Shown here piece after piece: positions 1 to 6,061 of a DNA stretch of 7,515 nt. Below the pieces are notes generated by a model. The model saw only the letters and a list, made by a program, of their open reading frames with translations. It ran no database searches and was not told the origin of the DNA. Origin of the DNA: Pseudomonadota bacterium (lineage in GTDB: Bacteria > Desulfobacterota > Desulfovibrionia > Desulfovibrionales > Desulfovibrionaceae). Each line of letters begins with the position of its first letter. Position 1 is the first letter of the stretch. The DNA is taken from NCBI GenBank assembly GCA_023438245.1, contig JAEXRD010000126.1, positions 1 to 7,515 on the forward strand, in the 5' to 3' direction. The translations under genes and the position numbers were made by a program.

Positions 1-26
1 GTTTTCCGGCGTCTGCGCCGGAAAAC
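1..26. repeat. Perfect 11-bp inverted repeat (stem-loop)
   Basis: The arms at 1-11 and 16-26 are perfect reverse complements around a TCTG loop (GTTTTCCGGCG / CGCCGGAAAAC). It lies downstream of the leftward radical SAM gene and could mark the end of that operon or of a gene beyond the window edge. The T-run is on the 5' side and the A-run on the 3' side of the GC core on both strands, the reverse of a standard intrinsic terminator, so I do not call it one. Bases to the left of the window would settle its role. Confidence 0.6.
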
Positions 27-106
27 CCCGCTCGCATGTTGATCTGGGCCAGGGCCCGAAGCCGGGCCGAGGCTGCCCAAGCCCTCGCACGGGGCCAATC
101 GCGGGT

Positions 107-181
107 CCGGGGGGTCGTCACCCCCCGGCGCGGGGGTTCGGGGGCGCGCGGCCCCCGCCGCTCTCCCGGGCGGGGTCCCGG
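107..181. repeat. Cluster of three GC-rich stem-loops after the leftward operon
   Basis: Three perfect inverted repeats follow one another just past the stop codon of the radical SAM gene. They are 107-115 with 120-128 (9 bp, CGTC loop), 139-145 with 151-157 (7 bp, GCGCG loop) and 166-170 with 177-181 (5 bp, 6-base loop). None is followed by a T-run on either strand. They may stabilise the 3' end of the leftward mRNA or act in Rho-dependent termination. In sequence this rich in G/C such stems also arise by chance, especially the shorter ones. Confidence 0.4.
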
Positions 182-185
182 CGCG

Positions 186-1070
186 CTACAGCCTGCGCAG
201 GGCCCGTGGCACCAGCGGCGCGGCCCCGGCCAGGGCCTCGTCGATGGCGTCGAGCCCGGCCTGCTTTTCGCGCGGCAGGCGCAGCCGCAGCCGCAGCGGA
301 TTGGAGGCGTGGTTGGAGAAGAACAGGCCTCCGGAGAGGGTGGTGGCCTCCAGCAGCTGGCGCAATTCCAGCAGCAGCCCGGCGTCGGTCTGGGGCGTGA
401 AGCGCCCGGCCTCCAGCTCGGCGAAGAGCGGCGTGCCCGGCACCACCATGAGCGCCAGCGCGGCGGCCTGCTCCGGGTCCATCTGCGAGAGGGCGTGGCC
501 CGTGGCCCGGGCGTGGGCGAGGGACGCCGAGGGATCCGCCCCGGCCAGGCCCAGCAGCACGGTGACGGACAGCTTGAGCCCGGCCTCGCGGGCCTTGGCG
601 GCCTGGCGCAGATGCTCGGCCACGTCGCCCCACTTGTGCATGGCGGCAAGGACTTCGTCGGAGCCGGACTCCAGGCCGAGGTACAGGGTGGAGAGCCCGG
701 CGGCGCGCAGTTCGGCGAGTTCGGCGGCGGACTTGCGGGAGAGCGCCTTGGCGTTGGCGTAGCTGGCGATGCGCGTGACGCCGGGCAGGTGGTCGCGGAT
801 GTCGGAAAGCGTTTCGAGCAGGCGGTCCTGGGGCAGGATGAGCGCGTCGCCGTCGCAGAGGAACACGCGGCGGATGTCGGAGAGGTGGCCGCGGGCGTGG
901 GCCAGGGCGGAGAGCACGCGCTGGCGCGGCTTGATGGCGAAGCGCTTGCCCTTGTAGGCCGGGCAGAAGGCGCACTTGTTGTGCGAGCAGCCCAGCGTCA
1001 CCTGGAGCAGGATGCTCCCGGCCTCGGCCGGGGGCCGGATGACCTGGCCTTCGAGGTCGTCGCCGAACAT
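186..1070 (-). CDS. Radical SAM superfamily protein
   Basis: A 294-residue radical SAM enzyme of unknown substrate. The iron-sulfur motif is at Cys28, Cys33 and Cys36, inside GCSHNKCAFC. It therefore has CX4CX2C spacing rather than the classic CX3CX2C, a variant found in a group of stand-alone COG1032-like radical SAM proteins. Other family features are FLCDGDAL at 70-77 and GLESGSD at 132-138, the latter typical of the SAM-binding barrel strands. No B12-binding, TRAM or SPASM domain is visible; the C-terminal 80 residues are Leu/Ala-rich. The start at 1070 follows the regulator stop (TAG at 1087-1089) after 16 bases, with a modest AGGT about 10 bases upstream, so it is likely co-transcribed with the two-component genes. 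The family call is secure, but the reaction cannot be told from sequence alone. HemN-type coproporphyrinogen oxidase is unlikely because the Cys spacing differs. Confidence 0.9.
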   Translation of the reverse strand: MFGDDLEGQVIRPPAEAGSILLQVTLGCSHNKCAFCPAYKGKRFAIKPRQRVLSALAHARGHLSDIRRVFLCDGDALILPQDRLLETLSDIRDHLPGVTRIASYANAKALSRKSAAELAELRAAGLSTLYLGLESGSDEVLAAMHKWGDVAEHLRQAAKAREAGLKLSVTVLLGLAGADPSASLAHARATGHALSQMDPEQAAALALMVVPGTPLFAELEAGRFTPQTDAGLLLELRQLLEATTLSGGLFFSNHASNPLRLRLRLPREKQAGLDAIDEALAGAAPLVPRALRRL

Positions 1071-1086
1071 GGCTTACCGGACCTGC

Positions 1087-2534
<1,448 letters not shown>

Positions 2535-2550
<16 letters not shown>

Positions 2551-4154
2551 ACCTTCTCCCTGAGGGGCAGAACGATGAGGAAGGACGCGCCGGACGCGCC
2601 CTCGCCGGGGTGCGCGGGCTGGAGGTGGATGTAGCCGCCGTGCTCCTCCATGATGCGCTGGGCGATGGCCAGGCCCAGGCCCGTGCCCTCCTCCTTGGTG
2701 CTGAAGAAGGGCTGGAACACCTGGCCCGCCAGATCAGGCGGGATGCCGGGGCCGGAATCGGTGAGCTGCACCATGGCCACCCGGCCCAGGGGGTCCATGA
2801 AGCCGGTCTGCTCCACGATCTCGATGCGCCCGTTCTCGCCCATGGCGTCGCAGGCGTTGAGGATGAGGTTGACCATGGCCTCCTTGATCTGCTCGGGGTC
2901 CAGGTCCACCTCGGGCAGCGGCACCTCGCGCACCAGGCGCACGTCCACGCCGTAGGTCTCCAGCCGGTGCTTCAAGAGCTGCAGGGTCATGTCCACCACG
3001 CCGGAGAGGCTCATGTGCTGGAACTTGGGCTTGGGCGGACGGGAAAATTCCAGGAAGTTGCGCACGATGGTGTCCAGGTGGCGGATTTCCTCGCTGATGA
3101 CCTCGAAGTCCTCGCGCTGCATGGGCGAGAGGTCGAGGCTTTTCTCCAGCGAGAACAGGCGCATCTTCACGCTGGTGAGCGGGTTGCGCACGCTGTGGGC
3201 CACGCCCGCGGCCAGCTTGCCCACCAGGGCCAGCTTCTCGGCCTGGATGAGGTGCTGGCGCGAGACCTGGAGCTCGGCGTGGGTCTGGTCCACGTCGCGC
3301 AGCAGGTTCTGCACCAGCTCGCCCACGGCGCGCACCTCGTCGGCGTTGGCCGCCTGGTCCGCCGAGGGCGCCTCGGCGCCGGAAGCCTGGCCTTCGCCCC
3401 CATGGCCCTCATGCTGCTCCGGCCCCTGGGCATCCGCCGGGGCCAGCACCGCGCCCAGCGCCAGCCGCCGGATGGGCCCCAGCACCTGCCGCAGCAGCAC
3501 CCAGCCCAGCAGCAGCCCCAGCACCGCGCCCGCCGGAATGGCCAAGAGCGAGCCCGTGGTGGCCACCTTGGCCAGCGAGCGCATGGACTGCACGCCCAGG
3601 TCGGCGTCGCGCCCGTGCAGGGCGAACAGGGCCGTGGCCTCCTCCTGGGCCTGCTGGCGGTGGCGCGCCGCGCGGGCCACCAGCTCCGCGCCCTCGCCGG
3701 GCCTGCTTTTGGCCAGCTCGCGCAGGGTCTCCACCTGCTGGCCCACCTCCTTGTCCATGCGCTCGATGATCTCGCGCCCGGCCTCCAGCGGCTCGCTGGC
3801 GTGCATCACCAGCAGAGTGCGCGACACGGTGTCCTGGCGGCTCTCGAACAGGTCCAGGCGCGAGGAGTCCTGGCGCGCGGCCAGGGCCTCGCTCTCCAGT
3901 GCCCAGAGCTGCTCGGAAAGTCGCACGCTGCTGACCTGCTGGCCCAGGTTCACCTGGCGCAGCATGTCCGTGGCGTCCAGGTAGTGGCGCGCCAGCCAGT
4001 AGGTGGCCGTGGCCCCGGCGCAGGCGCAGATGGTCAGCCCGGCCAGCAGCGCGAACACGCGCCCGCGCAGCGAGGGCCGGACCACGATGGCCAGGCGCGC
4101 CAGGGCGGTGAGCAGGCTGTCGGATCGTTTGGGCAGATTCATGGGCCAAGCCAT
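2535..4154 (-). CDS. Membrane sensor histidine kinase (NtrB/ZraS-like core)
   Basis: A 539-residue kinase. Two membrane segments (about 33-55 and 200-221) flank a mostly helical, charged periplasmic domain of about 145 residues with no recognised ligand fold. A HAMP-like region follows, with its first helix at about 222-237 and the second starting at DEVRAVGEL (272-280). They are separated by an unusually long Gly/Ala/Glu/Gln-rich connector. The dimerisation/phospho-acceptor helix carries His320 in HSVRNP, so the residue after the His is Ser rather than the usual Glu or Asp. The ATPase domain is complete: Asn433 in NLILNACDAM, Asp466 in DSGPGIP and the glycine box GTGLGL at 490-495. The start is uncertain. 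ATG at 4154 is used here; Met5 at 4142 is an alternative, and neither has a strong ribosome site. The 3' end overlaps the response regulator gene by 16 bases, making the two a probable cognate pair. The signal sensed is unknown. Confidence 0.95.
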
Positions 4155-4177
4155 AGCCCATGCGGCCCGGAATGTCA

Positions 4178-4201
4178 GCCGCCCAGGCCTGTGGGGGCGG
4201 C
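4178..4201. repeat. Stem-loop between the first gene and the kinase gene
   Basis: Arms at 4178-4184 (GCCGCCC) and 4195-4201 (GGGCGGC) are perfect reverse complements around a 10-base loop. They sit in the 54-base gap between the 186-residue gene and the kinase. No T-run follows, so it is not a standard terminator. It could be a processing or stability element that sets different expression for the genes on either side, or a chance feature of GC-rich DNA. Confidence 0.35.
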
Positions 4202-4208
4202 GGGGAAA

Positions 4209-4769
4209 TCAGGCCGTGGCCCGGAGCATGGAGGCGGGACGCGACAGGCAGGATGCGCAGGACAGGTAGGCGCTGATGGCCCGCCCCAGCGCCCTGCCGC
4301 CCCGGGCCTGCGACCCGGACCCGACCGATTGGCCGCCCTGGCCATCCTGGCCGGAGGAGTCGGCGGCCTGCTGGCCCTCGCCGCCCACGTCGCCGGTCTC
4401 GGCCTCGCTGGCGGGCTGGGTCTGCCGGGACTGGCGCCACAGCTCGGCCTGCACGCGGGCGTCGTTCAGCTCCTGGGAGAAGCTGCGCGAGGGCTGCTGG
4501 GTCTGGGTGCGCGGCTGCTGCACCGCCACTTCCGGCGGCGTGGCGCTCACCGCATCGCCCGAGGCGCTCACCCCGCTCACGGGGCCGGCGTCCCTGTCCG
4601 CCCCGGAGAGCGACTGCGCGCCGCCGGAGCGCCACAGCACCTGGTCCGTGGCGTAGGTCAACCCGAAGGGCCCGATGCGCAGGCTGACGCTGCGCGAGCG
4701 CAGCTGGGGGATGCCCGCCCCCGCCGCGCCCATCTGGCCCAGACCCCCGCCGGAAATGCTCACGGACAT
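4209..4769 (-). CDS. Hypothetical protein, Gln/Ser/Gly-rich, first gene of the leftward operon
   Basis: I do not recognise this 186-residue protein. The frame is open further upstream to 5162, but the start at 4769 is chosen because a ribosome site (GGCGGAGA) ends about 5 bases before the ATG. The longer version would translate through two terminator-like hairpins and looks like non-coding sequence. The N-terminal 40 residues are ordered-looking, with RSVSLRIGPFGLTYATDQV at about 25-43. The middle (about 45-160) is low-complexity and rich in Gln, Ser, Gly and Ala, with one helical patch (SFSQELNDARVQAELWRQSR). The C-terminus has AISAYLSCASCL, a CxxC pair at Cys171 and Cys174. There is no signal peptide or membrane helix, so it is probably cytoplasmic. 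It lies 54 bases upstream of the kinase gene on the same strand. Its position suggests a link to the two-component pair; this is inference. Confidence 0.7.
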   Translation of the reverse strand: MSVSISGGGLGQMGAAGAGIPQLRSRSVSLRIGPFGLTYATDQVLWRSGGAQSLSGADRDAGPVSGVSASGDAVSATPPEVAVQQPRTQTQQPSRSFSQELNDARVQAELWRQSRQTQPASEAETGDVGGEGQQAADSSGQDGQGGQSVGSGSQARGGRALGRAISAYLSCASCLSRPASMLRATA

Positions 4770-4805
4770 GGCCGTCTCCGCCTTGCTCCCGGCCCCCGGA
4801 TTCCC

Positions 4806-4845
4806 AAAAAAAGAACCGGCGACCGCAGCTGCGCGGCCACCGGTT
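4806..4845 (-). terminator. Intrinsic terminator A (leftward), in the leader of the 186-residue gene
   Basis: Read on the minus strand, a 13-bp stem forms between 4845-4833 and 4826-4814 (including two G-U pairs) around a 6-base loop. It is followed by one C and seven U (4812-4806). The two mismatches on the plus strand become G-U pairs only on the minus strand, which supports the leftward direction. The U-run ends 36 bases before the start codon at 4769. Leftward transcription starting upstream of 4876 would have to pass it to reach the operon. Confidence 0.8.
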
Positions 4846-4851
4846 TCACCC

Positions 4852-4876
4852 AAAAAAAACCGGAAGCCGCCAGTTT
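4852..4876 (-). terminator. Intrinsic terminator B (leftward), tandem with A
   Basis: On the minus strand, AAACUGG (4876-4870) pairs with CCGGUUU (4863-4857) through seven base pairs including one U-G, with a 6-base loop. The U-run totals eight bases (4859-4852), three of them in the stem. An alternative fold, CGGAA/UUCCG, leaves G plus eight U after the stem. It shares its opening (GAAAC, then YGGYGGC) and its T-run followed by GGG with terminator A, so the two look like copies of one unit. It is weaker than A. Confidence 0.6.
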
Positions 4877-4950
4877 CCGCCCGCTGGCCCTTCCTCATCC
4901 AGAGGGGACCGGGGCGTGAAGCGTCTTCCGTCCGTGGAAGCCGGGCGCGG

Positions 4951-4967
4951 GCCGAACAGTGTTCGGC
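4951..4967. promoter_or_regulatory. 17-base palindrome, candidate operator
   Basis: GCCGAACA (4951-4958) and TGTTCGGC (4960-4967) are exact reverse complements around a single G. An outer GGCGCG/CGCGCC pair flanks them with an offset of two bases. The site is in the divergent intergenic region, 182 bases from the leftward start and 241 from nfnA. The odd-length, short-centre symmetry suits a dimeric DNA-binding protein. It could also be a transcribed hairpin. I cannot assign a regulator; the half-site does not match a family I can name with confidence. Confidence 0.5.
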
Positions 4968-5012
4968 GGGTCGCGCCATGACTCCTCTGTAACCATCCTC
5001 CGTCCCCTTGGC

Positions 5013-5039
5013 AACCCCCTTCGCCCCCTTCGGGGGTTT
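5013..5039 (+). other. Overlapping alternative hairpins in the nfnA leader region
   Basis: The run GGGGGTT at 5032-5038 can pair with AACCCCC at 5013-5019 (7 bp, 12-base loop), or its five G can pair with CCCCC at 5024-5028 (5 bp, UUC loop). The two folds exclude each other. Only three T follow, so termination would be weak. The structure lies about 170 bases upstream of nfnA and would be in its leader only if the promoter is further upstream. Confidence 0.3.
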
Positions 5040-5208
5040 CATGGGAGATGGGCAGGCAGGCCAGGGCCGGGCAGGCGCGGTGCCCCCCCGCACCACCCTT
5101 TCCGGCCGCGCCCCGGCTTGCCTTCGCGGCCTCGACACGCTACAGCGGATGCCAACCCACAAGCCCCGGATGGGTCAACATTCCAACCCCCAGAGAGGTC
5201 CCCCGCGC

Positions 5209-6060
5209 ATGAGCTACCGAATCCTCCAGAAAAAAGTTCTCATCCCTGGGCAGACCACACTGCTGGTCATCGATGCCCCGCACGTGGCCAAGCACGCCAA
5301 ACCCGGCAATTTCGTCATCCTGCGCACCAGCGAGAAGGGCGAGAGAATCCCGCTCACCATCGCCGACTGCGACCCGGCTGCCGGAACCGTCACCATCGTC
5401 TACCTGGTGGTGGGCAAGAGCACGGCGGAGCTCAACACCTTCGAGGAAGGCATGAGCCTGCCCGACTTCTGCGGTCCGCTGGGCAAGCCCACGCACATCG
5501 AGAAGCAGGGCACCGTCATCTGCGTGGGCGGCGGCACGGGCGTTGCCGCCATGCACCACATCGCCAAGGGACACGCCGCGGCGGGCAACCATGTGGTGGC
5601 CGTCATCGGCGCGCGCAACAAGGACCTGCTGCTGTTCTGCACCGAGCTGGGCAGCTTCTGCCCCGAAGTGCTGGTGGCCACCGACGACGGAAGCCAGGGC
5701 CACAAGGGCTTCGTCACCGAGGTGCTGCGCCAGCGCCTTGAGGAAGACAAGAACGTCTCCGAGGTCGTGGCCATCGGCCCCGTGCCCATGATGGAGGCCG
5801 TGGCCAAGGTCACCAAGCCCTTCGGCGTCAAAACCACCGTCAGCCTCAACTCCATCATGGTCGACGGCATCGGCATGTGCGGCGCCTGCCGCTGCACCGT
5901 GGGCGGCGAAACGAAGTTCGCCTGCGTGGACGGCCCGGAGTTCGACGGCCACTCCGTGGATTTCGGCGAGCTGCGCCTGCGCCTGGGCCAGTTCCGCCCG
6001 CAGGAGCAGGAGTCCATGGCCCTGTTCCAACACAAGTGCCAGTGCGGGGAGGGCAAGTAA
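5209..6060 (+). CDS. nfnA: NfnA: NADH-dependent reduced ferredoxin:NADP+ oxidoreductase, small subunit
   Basis: A 283-residue flavin/iron-sulfur subunit of the cytoplasmic electron-bifurcating NfnAB complex, also annotated as sulfide dehydrogenase or ferredoxin-NADP reductase subunit. It has the PyrK/ferredoxin-reductase fold. The FAD-binding barrel (about 1-95) has RIPLT at 46-50, the NAD-binding domain has GGGTG at 107-111, and the [2Fe-2S] segment has Cys224, Cys227, Cys229 and Cys239, with Asp219 just upstream. In characterised NfnA the cluster is held by one Asp and three Cys, and this layout fits. Two more Cys (277 and 279) sit close to the C-terminus. The start at 5209 is preceded by AGAGAGGT about 10 bases upstream; the upstream in-frame ATG at 5008 lacks such a site and adds non-conserved-looking sequence. 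Its length is close to the usual family size. The stop is one base before the nfnB start, so the two are surely one operon. NfnA is expected to carry the bifurcating-complex FAD that exchanges electrons with NAD(H). Confidence 0.95.
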   Translation: MSYRILQKKVLIPGQTTLLVIDAPHVAKHAKPGNFVILRTSEKGERIPLTIADCDPAAGTVTIVYLVVGKSTAELNTFEEGMSLPDFCGPLGKPTHIEKQGTVICVGGGTGVAAMHHIAKGHAAAGNHVVAVIGARNKDLLLFCTELGSFCPEVLVATDDGSQGHKGFVTEVLRQRLEEDKNVSEVVAIGPVPMMEAVAKVTKPFGVKTTVSLNSIMVDGIGMCGACRCTVGGETKFACVDGPEFDGHSVDFGELRLRLGQFRPQEQESMALFQHKCQCGEGK

Positions 6061-6061
6061 G

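Larger units (their letters stand above)
4770..5208. other. Divergent intergenic region, 439 bases
   Basis: This gap separates the leftward two-component operon from the rightward nfnAB pair, so it must carry promoters in both directions. It contains two tandem leftward terminators (4806-4876), a small hairpin (4925-4929 with 4936-4940), a 17-base palindrome (4951-4967), overlapping C-run/G-run hairpins (5013-5038) and a 5-bp stem (5079-5083 with 5090-5094). I found no convincing -35/-10 or sigma-54 pair by eye on either strand. No small gene with a good start and ribosome site is evident. Open frames crossing it have arginine-, proline- and glycine-rich composition typical of spurious translation. 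Confidence 0.7.

Noticed and set aside
1..26. Canonical intrinsic terminator
   Set aside because: The 3' side of the stem is followed by A and C on the strands that can be read here, not by a T-run.
2610..4919. A 769-codon open frame on the plus strand opposite the kinase gene
   Set aside because: It is antisense to an unmistakable kinase with all motifs, crosses into the hypothetical gene and intergenic region, and translates to His/Gly/Leu/Gln-rich sequence typical of the complement of GC-rich genes.
4954..4964. LexA box reading of the palindrome (GAAC...GTTC)
   Set aside because: The Gram-positive LexA site needs four bases between GAAC and GTTC; here there are three. No SOS gene is adjacent.
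5008..5024. Sigma-54-like promoter (TTGGCA ... TTCGC) upstream of nfnA
   Set aside because: The GG element is good, but the second element has TTCG in place of TTGC at the required 10-base spacing; GC appears only at 11. The invariant GC is therefore out of register.
4770..5162. N-terminal extension of the hypothetical gene up to 5162
   Set aside because: The extension would be translated through two terminators, is Arg/Pro/Gly-rich without domain-like features, and a good ribosome site supports the start at 4769.
5008..5208. N-terminal extension of nfnA from the ATG at 5008
   Set aside because: The added 67 residues do not resemble the family, and a good ribosome site precedes 5209, giving a protein of normal family length.
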